Origin: Clytia hemisphaerica
Taxonomy: Eukaryota > Cnidaria > Hydrozoa > Leptothecata > Clytiidae
Length of the DNA: 64,000 nt
Assembly (NCBI GenBank): GCA_902728285.1
Contig: CACVBU010001038.1
Span: 661,368 to 725,367, forward strand
Direction: 5' to 3'
Of this stretch, positions 1 to 12,700 are shown one piece after another. The notes beneath the pieces are model-generated. The model had not been told where the DNA came from, made no database searches, and saw nothing but the letters and a program-made list of their open reading frames with translations. Position numbers and translations under genes: made by a program. The first letter of the stretch is position 1; the number at the start of each line of letters is the position of its first letter.

Positions 1-1403
1 GACTCAATGAAATTTCAGAAAATTGCCATTTCATGACGCCATTTTGGGCTACTGAAAGTAAATAAATTTAGGCTGAGTGCGGAAAATTTATAGCTGAGTG
101 GTCTGATTTTTACTTCCAGTCTAGAATAGTAGCAAATATGCCGTCGTTTTGTGACGTCATGTCATTTGGTACCGGTTTTCACGGCACGACGGATTATTGG
201 TACGGGTAAGGAAAGACTTGTTCCACTGATGACAGGGAAAAAACCCTGGAACTAGCTTTTTAAAGTTTGAAGATTGCAATATTAGAGGGTTTAGTTGAAT
301 AAAATTTATTGACACAAATAATATTTCCGAAGAGCCCAAGTACAGTATGGCCTATCCATATCTTTTCAACTTTTACAGCCAACCGGTTAAAATTTCTGTG
401 GCGCTATGATTATCGAATAAGCTAGATCCGATCAGGGCCATTTCGAATGGGAATGTTGACCGGATATTATGATAATAATATGCCTTGTTGAAGTTAAAGA
501 ATTAAAAGGTAAGAGACTATAAAGTCTCGATTGGATGACTACACATTTTTTGAATAAAAACATCCAAAATTTTGGAAGCCTTCAGCCTTTGGATTAGTCA
601 GAAAATCTGCCGTATACTATCTTCGCTTTCTGATTTGAATGATGGCGCTGCTCTACTTTTTCCCCCATCAGAATTAGTAAAGGCAAAAAGTAGTTGAGTT
701 CCAGCTCCTGGACTACCTTTGGATTGGATGTTCTTAAAGTCAATTTCAAAATAGCTGGCAGTGTTTTTTCAAACCTCGATAACTTAAGATAGAATTTGTT
801 AGAATCAGTTAGCGGTTTTGTGCTCGTTAAAAAGATAACCCGGAGTGGAATATTATCAAAAAAGAAAAAAATTTAAAAAATGGAAAAACGAATTATCTAC
901 AAATACAAACTCTATGTAAACAAGTCAATATTTTAAAACGTATATAGATAACATAACAAATGACCGTTGTATAGTAAATTTAGTACTCTCCTGAGAATGC
1001 TATAACAGTCGGCTCTCTCTAATTCGATCCTCAAGGAAAAAAACAATCTTCTTCGAATAGGGAAGATTTGAATTATGGAAGGTATTATTTGTTGATGCAA
1101 CTAGCCCAGGTGACTAAATACAGAAGGGTTTGAATTAAAGAGTCTCGAAAAGTGAAAAGCTCCACAGCCACGAATTGAATAACTTAAATATACTTTTTCA
1201 TAAATCACGTCACGAGCGACACTTTACCTCGTTTTCAAACTATTTGCCATGGTAATTGATTCCCAGAGGAGTTCATAACAATTTTACTCGTAAAAGTGAT
1301 ATTGGAATGCTCGAGGGATTTAAAACGAGGCAGTTGTCTCACTCAAAATAATTCATGAAAAGACCTGTCAGTAAGCTTGTGATCCACTATCTAGTCCTAT
1401 ATA
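1..1403. other. Gene-free flank, 5' end of window
   Basis: No supported coding exon, RNA gene or element boundary was found. The stretch is AT-rich. Around 1015-1095 it has short TTCGAA-type words (attcgatcctcaagg, cttcgaatagg) like those near 6735 and 45050, which suggests an old dispersed repeat without visible ends. Confidence 0.5.
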
Positions 1404-1680
1404 CAGGGTGTCCGAAAAAAAGTATCGAGTCATACCACTTCTATAAAAAGAAAGTTTCTTGCGAGGTTTCTTGTGTGTGTTTCACTAAATTTGTAATGTT
1501 CATCAAAGTTTCTCTCTGTGTGTCATATCAATTGTGAAAGTTAATTTTTTTTAATCATAATGACTTCTGTAAAAACAATTATTGTGTTGGTATATATTTT
1601 CTTACATTTTGTTAAACACACGCAACACCTTCTACTCAGAATCATGTTCGAACTCGATGTTCATGTTTCCGGATACCCTG
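1404..1680. mobile_element. Short TIR element with TA flanks (mariner-like MITE)
   Basis: The left end reads CAGGGTGTCCGAAAA. The right end, read inward on the other strand, is CAGGGTATCCGGAAA. Both are directly flanked by TA (1402-1403 and 1681-1682). TIRs of the CAGGGTGTCC type with TA duplication are characteristic of Tc1/mariner-type elements. There is no transposase, so it is non-autonomous. It lies downstream of the M1AP stop codon. Related ends bound the elements at 5028-5721 and 48940-49091. Confidence 0.65.
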
Positions 1681-1783
1681 TATTGATATATGTACCACTA
1701 CATCATACAGCTTTTTAACAGGGTCCAATTTCCAAAAAATACACCGTCACCATTTTGCAATTCACTGAGAGACCCTGGTTTTC

Positions 1784-4700
1784 TTAATGTTTTGTTTGCT
1801 TGTAACCTCGAGGTGGTTCGAAACGAGGTTTTCTCTTTTTCCCTTGGTTAGATGCTGATGAAAATGCCGATGTGTATGGAGGAATGACGTCATTGGTTGT
1901 CACGTGACCGATATCGTCATTGTTGACACAGGGAGCGGCATGCCATGGCGAGAACGGCTTGATTTGACGAACAGATGCTGGTTGAGGCATGGTCTGTAGA
2001 GAATGAGATAAGATGATGATAAATTTGCAACTTTATTAAAGAATTCCACAGTCTAAAACCAAATCATCTCTTCAAATACTTTTATAACAAAATGAAAGTC
2101 TTATTTTCCATATTTAAAAGCGACACAAATGATGATGGGTCAAATCAAAACAGTTTTCAACTTTGGCCCTCCGTCATCCTGTACTTCAACTTATTCTATC
2201 TCGAACTTATTCTATCTCGAGCGACCGTAGTACAGTGGTAGAGCATCCGGCTACGGTTCGCAAGGTTGTGGGTTCAACCCCCAGCCGGATCATACCAAAG
2301 ATTCCCAAAATGGTACTTGATGCCTCTCTGCTTGATGCTCAGCAACTAAGAGAAGGATCAAGGGTAAGTGGAGAAATCCAGGGAGAAAGAGTGGCGCCCT
2401 CCCCTACCTTCGGGTAGATAGCTATCGAAAGAGGAGCCTTCGGGTCGCCTCCGACTGCGGTCGCAGACTTACTTACTATCTCGAACAGAAACCTCGACTC
2501 TTCGACTTTTCTCAGGCTAGATTTCTTGGGAAAAATCTACTGACTTCGAGTCGAAAATGGAGAGCTTGTACGAAAGCTGCGAGAAAAAAACAAGTAATTC
2601 ACACAAAAATGACTTACGCGTGCTGTAGGTTTATCAAAATTTGAGTAAGAAACATTGGGTTTCTTAGGTGGCGGTTCCATATTCCTTGCTGTTTGGTTTG
2701 TTATTTTCTTCCTGTTGCTACCTGCTGAATTGGTTGCTGTGTTCAATGCTGTTTCGAACAGGTTGCTGACATAATTGAAAGGGTTGTAGTCACTCATCAC
2801 TGGAATCTGAAAGATAAAATATTGAGAAAAATGATCTTGATACATCGGTAATAGAAACATATAAACTAGAAACAAATTAATTTTAAATCATACTTTCGCA
2901 TACCTCGGGATGCTTAAGATTAATAACTTTTTAAAATATTTTTCATGAAAATTTGGATTGACATCTTCTGACAAAGTTTTATCCTGATTGTGATTGATGA
3001 CGAACCACGATGGCTCACCTTATTCATGTCGCTCCAGACTTTTTCTTTGACATCACCATCAAGACTTTGATCATTAGTAGCATTAGCAGATGCGTGCGAT
3101 AACATGATATCCCTGACAGCTATAGATTTGATCAACATCGTTCCATTTGTTGATGGTAACACCAAGAAATTCGAATGAATTGGTCCGATCTCCTTGGATT
3201 CGAGAACCAAGGCCAAAGACTAGAGTATTTAAATAAAATAAACATTTGGAAAGTATCAGCCTAATTTGAAAATGCATAAAATTTGCATAAATTTTCTTTG
3301 TGAAATGTTCTGTGGAGATCTACATTCTTAAAGATTTAAGAAACTAACTACCATTCCTAGCATGGGTGCAAAATATCAGAAAATATTCGTAAAACTGGGC
3401 AACTAAAAAGCACTGCCATAGTTACAGTAGTCTGATTTGCAGGCTTTACATTCTCTATCACAGAAAAAATGAGAAAATCAATGGGTGGGAGAAGAACATT
3501 TTGCACCTTGGAACATGCAAGAAATTCCCTGAGTGGGAAATATCATTCATGTCCAAAGGTGTGAAATGTATATACTTATTCCACCCAAGTGATTTACTCA
3601 AATTTTCCTTCGTATATTCCTAATAGAAACCTTTTCGTTGGAGGATGAGAAAAAGGGTATGACATAGACTAATCAAAAAATATTTTGCATAGGTTCGTGG
3701 ACTGCCACAACAATGGATTAGATTTCTATGAATGTGGCCAGTAGCGTAGTGGCAGGGGGGCAGTGCCCCCACCGGCCGATTATCTTGGGGAGGGGGGGGA
3801 GGCGAATTAAAAAGGGGGCAAATAGACCCCTCTGTTTACTAATTTTAGCGCCCCTTTGCTCTTTTACACCTTAGATTTGGCAGTTTTAAAAAGATATTTA
3901 CTTTTCATAGGGGGCGCCAAAAACCAAAATCTTCTAAAATTGCCTCCCCAATTTGCGCGAATTTTACTCGACCCACCACGCTACTGAATGTGACCGCTTG
4001 ACTTGTTATACATAAAGGTAAAAGATCAATATATAGAACTCCTCCAAAGTTTTATTTGAATATACCTTGTCTTTCATGTACGCATTTAACGCATTGAACT
4101 GTGATTGGTTGTTTTCTAGCTCGTCCCAGTCCATTTTCCAGCAACTGGTCGGTTTCATGATGCGTGGGATGCCATACAAGACTGATTCACAAACACCACC
4201 GATGTCCACAAAGTTCTTGGGTTGTAAGTTAAACACAGCAATGATTGGTTTTTGACGACTTTTACTGCATGTCAGATGGAAATTGATGTTCGTCTCTAAA
4301 GACTAAAACGTAAAACCAAGTGAAAATGTAAACCTAGTTAAAATAGTTTGTTAAATGTTGCTTCATCGGATTATGGAGCTTACTACTTCCAATAGAAATT
4401 GTAAACACAGAAGCGATTTCATTATATTTCTTATATTTTTATAAAATCAAAATTCATTCAAGACGCTTCTGTGTTTACAATTTTTGTTGTAATCATCCAG
4501 GATGATCAACCAATTTGATAACTTCCAATAAGCTTATACTGATATGAACTTTCCAGGGAATAACAAAACTTACAAAGTTCCTTGCATTAGGGATTTGTGT
4601 TGGGTCGATAATAGTGTCAACCAAATCACACCTCAGAGAAAAATCTAATAACAAAGAAAGAACGTTAAAAATTAGTATTTGGTTCTACTGACTGGTTATC

Positions 4701-7700
4701 ATGTGTTTACACCTAATTCCTAAAAGAGCAAATTTATTTCCAGATAAAATCCGATCATGATACTACTAAAAGCATCATAGTTTTACATATATCTTAAAAT
4801 GGACCGGTTATTGTTACAAAGGGTTAATCATACTTGATTTATTAATTGTATACTTTTCGGAGATAAAACTAGAAGAACAAACCGTTAAAGGTGATTGTTA
4901 GATGTACTTCATCAGATCCAGAACTATCTTTTAACCAAGAACGAAAATACTGCTCCAAATTCACTTTATCTAAAGTTAAATTGTTTTTCTAGAAAATAAC
5001 TATGAGTGTTATGAATCATCTGTTGTACCGGGTGCACCAAAAAAAGTATACAGGTTTGTCGAGATACTGTGAGCTTCAGGATTTATTTTTTTTGTTCATT
5101 CTTTTTTTATTGTATAGAGGATGCTCTAACTTGAATTTTGAGCTATCATACCTGATCATACATTAAATTTGACATTGCTATAAATAAGACAAAATAACAA
5201 AAAACACAATTTTATTGTTTTTTTAATTCTTCTTTTCTTATCTATATTTTGCTAACAGTTTCTTCATCTTATTTGCACGTCATGAACATTTCCAACACGA
5301 GCAAACTCAATGCAGACCCAAGTTCTTTGAGCAACTAGTCGAGGAATGCTGATCTAAAAGTTTTCTCACATAGCACACACATAACATCAAAACCTGCCTG
5401 TCCTGGAGATTTCCAAAACTTTTTTTCCGGTTTTCCAAAAATATTATCCCACATGGATATAGCTTGTTTTACTATATTTTTAAATTCTGTAACGAGTTTT
5501 GATGAACAAAGTTGCATTTTTTGGTATCTTTTGAAATTTCGACATTAAAAAAAAGTCAGTTAAAAAAAAATAATTTTCGAACTATTTTTTCAAACCTAAA
5601 GTATGATAGCTCAAAATTCAAGTTAGAGCATCCTCTATACGATAAAAAAAGAATGAAAAAAAATAAAATCCTGAAGCTCACAATATCTCGACATACCTGT
5701 ATACTTTTTTGGTGCACCCGGTACATATTGTAACCATTTACAAAATTTTGAAAACATTTTAAATGATTGACTTTTAAGTAGTGTATCAAATTTTAAAGTA
5801 TTTTTACTTAGAAAGAATTTAAATATAGAGAACTAACTCCTCCGTCCATAGCTTGGTAGGAACATTTCTGATATCTGTTCGGGAATTTACCGTAATAACT
5901 GAAGGTAGATATAGAAAAAAAGAGGGTTGTACCATTTTCCAGATAACGCGTTTCAACGTAGCCACATAATATTCCATCCAACTCACTGTTATTTGAACCT
6001 GAAACGATTCGAGTATAACCTTTTGAATATTTTCTCAGGGGGAGCAATTATACAGAATGGACACCGTCAGAATTGTGACAAAAGGTTACAAAAAAAACAA
6101 AAATAAGGAACTGAATCCCTTCAGGGTAATAAGTTCTAAAAATTTTCGACATTTTAGTCCCTCCGTAAGACTTTTTAAGTGTTTATTTTCGAAATGCCTG
6201 TCAAATCACAACCCTAAACACTCCTTGTAACCAATGATAAATTACTGAATGAAAATTATTCAACTTTTACTCTTACATGTCATTTCATCACTGCTTTGTA
6301 ACTCATCTGAACCTGGGTGTAGTGTTGTATTCATTCTAGCCACTTGAACTTTCTATTCATGAAAAAACGACAACGTACTATCTATTCGGCTATGTATACT
6401 CTGGTTTAAATTCTTAAGAAGACAGTCTTAACTTTTTTAAGATATCGTAGTTATAAAATTTACAGGCTCTTTAAACTAAATCCAAGACTTTTAGCTAAAA
6501 ATGATCTAAAAACGGGTAACAATGACTTTTCTCCTTTGAATCTGTTTGAATCACGTATAACGCGCAATATTGTACCTTAATTATTTCAAGATTTGTTTCT
6601 TTGATGATTCTTGCAATGTGGCGTTCAATGCTTGTCGTTATTCCTTGTGCTGTCAGTAAGCAGATGTTCAACTGTTTTGCTGCTTTGACATTCTAAAAGA
6701 ATTAATACAGAACGGGGAATCTTATTTGTTCGAATTACAGAGAGATTCGAATCATAGAGAGTATATTAAGAGGGATCCTCCTTTACGGGAACTTGAAATA
6801 ATCCTTTAATTTTTTAGAAGCACAGTTGATTTAACTATGCCTTGCATTTCACAAAATTCTAAGAAAACTGAAACGCATCTCATTTAACAAGTTATTCATC
6901 AAATCATTACTTTTTCTAAAAACCAAATCCAATCGGCAAAATTTTCTCATATATATACCTTGTTATTGTTGTATTCATGCTTCTGTTGGAACTGTTTGTT
7001 GATCTCTGCAAAAACCATTTCCAAGTTTTCTAGAATAAAGGTAATGTACAATCACTGACCTTTATATAAAGTGTGTACTAATCGATCCCATAAACTATTT
7101 CGCAATACTGTACAGTCAGTACGAAATCAGATAGAAAGAAATCTCACTTTGTATTGATCGTGAACTGTGTAGTCTCACAGACCAGTTTTTTAGTTTTGGT
7201 AAAAATAACGGACTAAAAACTCGACGGGGATTGATAATCCCGTTTTTTTTATGGATGGAGACATGAATTCCATTGTTTTGAAGTCATATAATTCAGTGAG
7301 GATGAAAAAATGACAAAATATTTTGCAGTGAGAATTTGTTAATTTAATTATTTTCAGCGGGGACAAAAACGGAATCTATAATTTTAAATATTTCGCCAGT
7401 ATTTTTGTTCAATATGATATTCTCAATTGGGTTACTTATATAAGTTAAGGGTAACTTTCATTACCTTCCGATTGGAACAACACAACACAACTTGTTTACA
7501 TACGAAAGCTTAAAATTTATATTCTGATTTGTAAAGGTCATGAAAAATACCTCTTGTTTATGTCATGACTTACCAATAAAAAAACCTTTAGAGTTGATAT
7601 TGCTCTGGTATTTTGTAAATTGTAGGATTCCAGGTAAAGCCAAGATCAAACTTTGCATTCCATTGTTGGTGTGGGTTAAAGGAATTATACACTGAAAGGT

Positions 7701-8664
7701 AAAAGGTAACACATTTCTTTTTTGGCTCATTTCCTGCTCATTTCTCATCTAGAAACTACAATGAAGAAAGGAGATACTGCTTTTGCCAATAAATGATCCT
7801 TTCTATAAAATCCACATTATTCGCCATACTTCTCGAAACTCTCCTTTATAGTAACAAAAAGTTCAAAAATCAGTTTTACAAAAAATAAAAGTGAGAATAA
7901 ATCAAACTTTGAGGTCGATATCACCAATGCAATAGATGCCAAGCATTGATATTTTGGGTGGTCCTGCCAATAGGTTGACCATTGTTAAAAATTCTTCGAG
8001 TGATTTTACAATGGTTTCTATTGATAATCCGTTTGATGATCGAACATCTATGATGATTGCATATCCTAGGAAAATGTTTGCAATCATATTATCATTTTAA
8101 AAATAAGATAAGATAGTTAGAGCACTTTAATAATTACTTTTGCAATATTTTTTCAAATATCTGAATAAGTTCGAATTATTGAGAATCATGTGTAGTTTTC
8201 AAGAGAACCTGGTCCAACTAGCTTTGTCATCCATGAATTGCTCTGGGTTGAAATAATTTAAGGAACAGTCACTAAAGGTAATATGAATGAATGACGGATG
8301 CAGTTTGAAATTCTCACTAAGAAAACATTCCATACCACTGTCTGCCAATCCAAGGGAGCGGGAATGAACTTGATTGCCTGAAAAAATAGAATCAAACGAT
8401 TGGAGTAGTTTCGATGGATAAATAACAATTAGATACAACTGGTGCTCCTTCGTGAGACGAGCGAGGTTGTGGGTTAAAACCACAGTTGAGTCATAACAAA
8501 GATCATAACAAAAATGGTTCTTGATGGCTCTCTTTTCATGTCCATCAAAAAAGATTTTGATAAAGAACAATCAGTGATTATTTGAGGTTCCGATCGCATA
8601 TTATGAAATTAAAAAACATTTACATAGCTTAAATACCTGTCTTTGTTTTTCTCAAACCGTTCAT
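1784..8664 (-). CDS. Meiosis 1 arrest protein (M1AP) homologue, 12 coding exons
   Basis: M1AP is a germ-line factor needed for progression through meiosis I in vertebrate males. Reconstructed coding exons, in order: 8637-8664, 7908-8065, 7574-7691, 6959-7029, 6576-6692, 5987-5998, 4883-4988, 4574-4644, 4066-4302, 3019-3219, 2618-2806, 1784-1993. All junctions are GT-AG and all phases match, giving 1518 nt, or 505 aa plus stop; vertebrate M1AP is about 530 aa. The diagnostic block is GVCESVLYGIPRIMKPTSCW followed by KMDWDELENNQ (about residues 255-285), very close to the vertebrate sequence. Residues 9-62 (YAIIIDV...LLAGPPKISMLGIY) match the N-terminal vWA-like strand and helix, and NFLVLPSTNGTMLIKSIAVR the later conserved strand. 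The C-terminus is basic and probably disordered. A splice acceptor just upstream of the ATG (exon end 8695) implies a non-coding 5' exon further out. The introns hold several MITEs. The identity is strong; single boundaries are predictions. Confidence 0.88.
2219..2477 (+). repeat. tRNA-derived SINE
   Basis: The head is tRNA-like: an A-box-like segment (gtagtacagtggtagagc) and a clean B box (gggttcaaccc) about 35 nt apart. An unrelated body follows, ending in a short hairpin-like stretch (ccttcgggtagatagc / gagccttcgggtcgcc). The copy is flanked by imperfect direct repeats: cttattctatctcga on the left and cttacttactatctcga on the right. It lies in the last intron of M1AP, antisense to the gene. 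A truncated relative is at 8455-8535. Confidence 0.7.
3739..3986. mobile_element. hAT-type MITE in an M1AP intron
   Basis: The ends are inverted: CAGTAGCGTAGTGG on the left and CCACCACGCTACTG on the right. Eight-base flanks AATGTGGC (3731-3738) and AATGTGAC (3987-3994) differ at one position, as expected of an aged 8-bp hAT target duplication. The interior is rich in G and C runs and has no coding capacity. Confidence 0.7.
4396..4483. repeat. Perfect 20-bp inverted repeat in an M1AP intron
   Basis: AAATTGTAAACACAGAAGCG at 4396-4415 is perfectly inverted at 4464-4483, with a 48-nt AT-rich loop between them. It is probably a very short MITE or a transcribed hairpin. No target duplication could be assigned. 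Confidence 0.7.
5028..5721. mobile_element. 694-bp foldback/MITE with TA flanks in an M1AP intron
   Basis: Arms of about 135 bp (5028-5163 and 5590-5721) are inverted copies. They start CCGGGTGCACCAAAAAAAGT and are flanked by TA at 5026-5027 and 5722-5723. Both arms carry the word tatagaggatgctctaactt or its complement. The ends resemble those of the mariner-like elements at 1404 and 48940. It sits between the 12-nt micro-exon and the next M1AP exon (4883-4988). Confidence 0.75.
7197..7376 (+). repeat. Dispersed repeat, copy 1 (pairs with 62832-63006)
   Basis: This segment and 62832-63006 share the same word order: actcga(c/t)ggggattgat, gaattccattgtttt, ttcagtgagga, ttgcagtgag and ttttcagcggggacaaaaa. 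They are direct copies about 56 kb apart and clearly diverged. The family is not recognised. It lies in the M1AP intron between exons 6959-7029 and 7574-7691. Confidence 0.7.
8455..8535 (+). repeat. 5'-truncated SINE fragment
   Basis: The sequence gcgaggttgtgggtt...catgg..cttgatggctctct follows the B-box-to-body part of the SINE at 2219-2477, from gcaaggttgtgggttcaacc through gtacttgatgcctctct. The A-box half is missing. It lies in the first coding intron of M1AP. Confidence 0.55.
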
Positions 8665-8695
8665 TTTTTTTGGGTGAAAATTATTTTTGTTCTCA

Positions 8696-9785
8696 CTGAA
8701 AAGAAAGTTATAACATGTATAAATAGTATTTAATAAATATCATCATAACGTCAGCCTGGGTTTAGGTTCCAGGCAAAAATTAGGTCCCCCCTGAGTTTAA
8801 GTCCACCCAAAGATTTATGAGTGTTATGTTAGCCTCCAGGACTTTTGACCCTAGACACTTTCAAAATATTGATCCAGTAAAAAAGTTTTTTCCAATGTAA
8901 ATTGAGTTCAGTTCTAATTTTAAGATAAAATATTTTTCAGATTCATGAGCTTCAATTTGAGTAATTGACGCCAACTATTAAGCTGAATTATTTTAGCCCC
9001 TACGTTAAGTGATGAGATTTTAGCTCCCTCCAAGTACATAGGACCCCCAAAAAAGTGGTTTACTTCCAGCCCCCTCCTTTTTTGGGAAAAAATTTAGGGT
9101 GTAACCCAACCAGCAGGGGGGGGCTGACGCTATGATCATTGTCAATGAAAAGCTTGGATGATAAAATAGATACCCAAAATTAGAATGCCAGCAAAGTTTT
9201 AATAGTGGGAAAGATATAATGTGTGTGAGTAAGGCCATGAAAGTAACAAAATAATATTCCTTTCAATGTCTCAAATAAATTGTCCAATATTATAAAAATT
9301 TACAAATTGCAATAATCATTTTACTACTACAAGCTATAATACAATTCTCATTTTAAAGTCTAAAATTATAGCAAATAAATGGATAGAAAAAAATATGTGT
9401 AAATAAAAAAAGATCAAGGATGGTATACGGTTTGAAAAAGATAATAGACAACATTATTAACCAAAGCTATTTTTATTCACTTAGATCGCAGAACATTTTT
9501 TAAAAAAATCATTAGCACAACTAAAGAAAAAATTGATAACGTTAATAAATTCGAGAATGTTTCAAAACAATATTAGTAGAAAGGACAAGGTATCAGTTTT
9601 ATACCAACTTTATTAATTTGAAACTTCAGTACAGAAATCACACTTTTTGGAATTCTAAGATCCTAAAATTGGTTTTTCTTTTATGAAGTCGTCGAGCTTT
9701 CTGAACTGAAAAATTAAATACAAAAGCAATTCTTAATGTAACAATAAATTTTCTAACTCCGAAAATGCTGTTGGATGTGATGCAT
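8696..9785. other. Spacer between M1AP and KLHL20, with a possible TIR element
   Basis: This interval holds the M1AP upstream region and the KLHL20 3' flank. A possible element runs from about 8743 to 9135. Its left end is atcataacgtcagcc and its right end ggctgacgctatgat, a 15-bp inverted repeat with one difference, and its interior is rich in agcccc and gtcccccc words. The rest (9241-9600) is AT-rich without visible structure. A minus-strand AATAAA (tttatt at about 9608) lies about 180 bp past the KLHL20 stop and could be its polyadenylation signal. Confidence 0.45.
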
Positions 9786-12700
9786 TTACTGTATACAACC
9801 TGCTTGAAAATAACCCCACGTATAACCTTCAGATTGGTGCAGCGTCACAACTCCAACACCTCCTCCAAGCCTCCTGTAATTCATACCACATTGCAATTTC
9901 CACTGTTTCCCAGTAGGGTCGTAAATTTCGATGGATTTCAAATAGGTTGTACCATCAAAACCACCCACTGCAATTAATTGTCCATTAACTACTGATAAAC
10001 CAACACCACTTCTTCTCGAGTTCAGCGCCACAACTGGAATCCAAGTGTTACTTTTTGCGTCATATTTCTCAGCACTGCTCAACTCTGTAGCATCATCTCT
10101 ACCACCAACTAGAATAAATGGAAAAAATTAAAATCATAAAAAATAATAACAAACAGACATGGTTAATGAGTACTTTGGACAGCCCATGTTGCACACAAAG
10201 TTAAGGGATTCACCACCTAGTATATAATACTGATTTTAAGTTAGAAAGAAGCAACACATTAGCTTAGAAAACAGTCTTTATTTTGTATTAGAAATAACGA
10301 ATAGTGTTACAAGACAGGTGCATCTTAAGATCATACTTTCAAGATTGTTCTTACCAGCATATATACATCCTTGGTAAACAGCAGCACCTAAATGTTTACG
10401 TTTGGTTCCCATTTGTTTGGCTGATGTCCAGGTACTAGTTGCTGGATCAAACCTTTCAACTGAAGCTAAAGGCGATGTTCCGTCTGATCCACCAATCGCA
10501 TATAGATATCCATCCAATACTGACACCGCAACCCCTGAAAATCAAAAAGAAGAATAGTTCTCTGAATTGAAAACTATCGAACAGTGAATGAAAAGCTAAA
10601 AGGATGATAGCTAACATACCTCAATATATCTAAAAATTCAAAAATTTGAAAATATTCAAAATATTTAAATACCCTTATAACATCAATAACAATTATAATT
10701 TTTACTGATTGGAAATCGATAAAAACTACACCAATTCTACACATCAAAACATACCTAGACGCCTACAGCTCATTGGAGTGACACGTGACCAAGAATTAGC
10801 TTTGGAATCGTAGCGTTCAACAATATTCAAACAAGATACACCATCTTGCCCACCAACTGCATACAAATAACTATCAAGAAATGAAATTAAGCTTTATAAA
10901 ATAAGAATTATTATTAGGGTAGGGCGTCAACAGTCATTTTTGGGGCAAAGTCAGAAAATTCAAGATGTAGTGTTTTTTTATGAAAATTTAACCTATTGTG
11001 AGGCATTCTGCGCAATTTTTAAGGTCAAAAGTTCAAAATTGGCCGAACCCCCCTGGGGGTACTGATTCGCACTACAGGCAAAAATTGGAAAAAATGGCAT
11101 TTTCTGGCCGTTTCAGGCCTGTAAATATGTCAAAACTATTGCAAATCTTATTTTTTTCACTTGCTGTACTAAATTTTATGAAGAAACGACAAAATAATCA
11201 TATTGGTTTGAAAATTGTGCCCATTGGAGCCCTATACGAGCCGTTTTAAGCCAAATTTGGGTAGCAAAATGCTTTTTAAGGCCAATTTTGCAAGCTCATA
11301 AACTTTAAACTGATTGATTCACATGTCTGAAATTTTCAGAGATGGAAGTCTTCAATAAAGTCTTTAAGCAAAATGAATTTCAAGTTTTTCACTTTTTTCA
11401 AAAAATCATAATGGCGTCTTCAAAAATCGCTTTTTAGCAAAAAAAAGTCATATTTCTCAAAAAATAGCATTTTTTAAGGCAAGCTTCTACAAACTGAGTT
11501 TAAATGCTGACTGATTTTTTTTTTGCAGTGATAGTATACTGGAGATACTCCAGGGAAATCAAAATCATTTGGGTCTGGGATGTGTCTACGTCTGCCATTA
11601 TGGAAATTAAATTCCTGCTAAGAGCCATTTTTCAGGCAAAAACCCAAATTTGGACTGAAAAAATCTCTAAAATGTCAATAGACATGGGTCCAAACTTTCT
11701 TGCAGTGATAGTATTCTGGAAATACTACAGGAAAATCAAAGTCATCTGGGCTTGGGATTTGGGTATATCCACCATTTTGGAATAGAAATTCCTGTTAAAA
11801 CGCAATATTTCAATCAAAAATCCAATTTTTGACTCAAAAAATCTTAAAAATGGCAATAGACATGAACCTAAAATCTTTTTGCAGTGATAGTCTTCTGGAA
11901 ATACTCCAGGGAAATCAAAATCGTTTGGGTTTAGGATTTGGGTATATCCGCCATTATGGAATTGAAATATGTGTTAAAACTGGCTAAAATACAACGTTTC
12001 AAGCAAAAACCCCGTTTTTGAATAAAAACTGCTCTAAAATGACAATAGACATGGACCCAAATTTTTATGAAGTGATAGTATTCTGTGAATATTCCTGGAA
12101 AAACAAAATCATTTCAGTCTGAGATTTGTTTACATCCACCCTTATGGAAATGAAATCTCTGTTAAAATACATCATAATTGACTAAATATTTTGTATATTA
12201 TATTAAGCAAAGAGTGTGAATTTACAATCCTTTAATTTAGAAATACTAGTTGAAATAAATTATTTAAAAAATCCCATTTCACTCAACAATTCTTTTATAG
12301 CCCACTTACATTTCCATTTTCAAGACTTGTTCCGTCAAAAAAAGATGAATTTTAGCTTGAAATATTATATACATTTTAAAACTGGCTTCAGTCCAGAAGC
12401 ATCTTATACCTGAATAGTTTTTACCCCTAGAGTATTTACAGAATACTATCACTGCAAAAAGATTTTAGGTTCATGTCTATTGCCATATTAGAGCAGTTTT
12501 TAAGTCAATATGGGATTTTTGCTTTAAATGTTGCAATTTAGCCAGTTTTAGCACAGATTTCAATTCGATAATGGCGGATATACCCAAATCCTAAACCCAA
12601 ATGATTTTGATTTTCCTGGAGTACTTCCAGAAGACTATCACTGCAAAAAGATTTTAGGTTCATGTCTATTGCCATTTTTAAGATTTTTCGAGTCAAAATT

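Noticed and set aside
5808-6047. Longer open frame on the minus strand around 5808-6047 as an M1AP exon
   Set aside because: It cannot join the next exon (4883-4988) in phase and has no M1AP similarity; the 12-nt exon 5987-5998 with a consensus donor fits both phase and homology.
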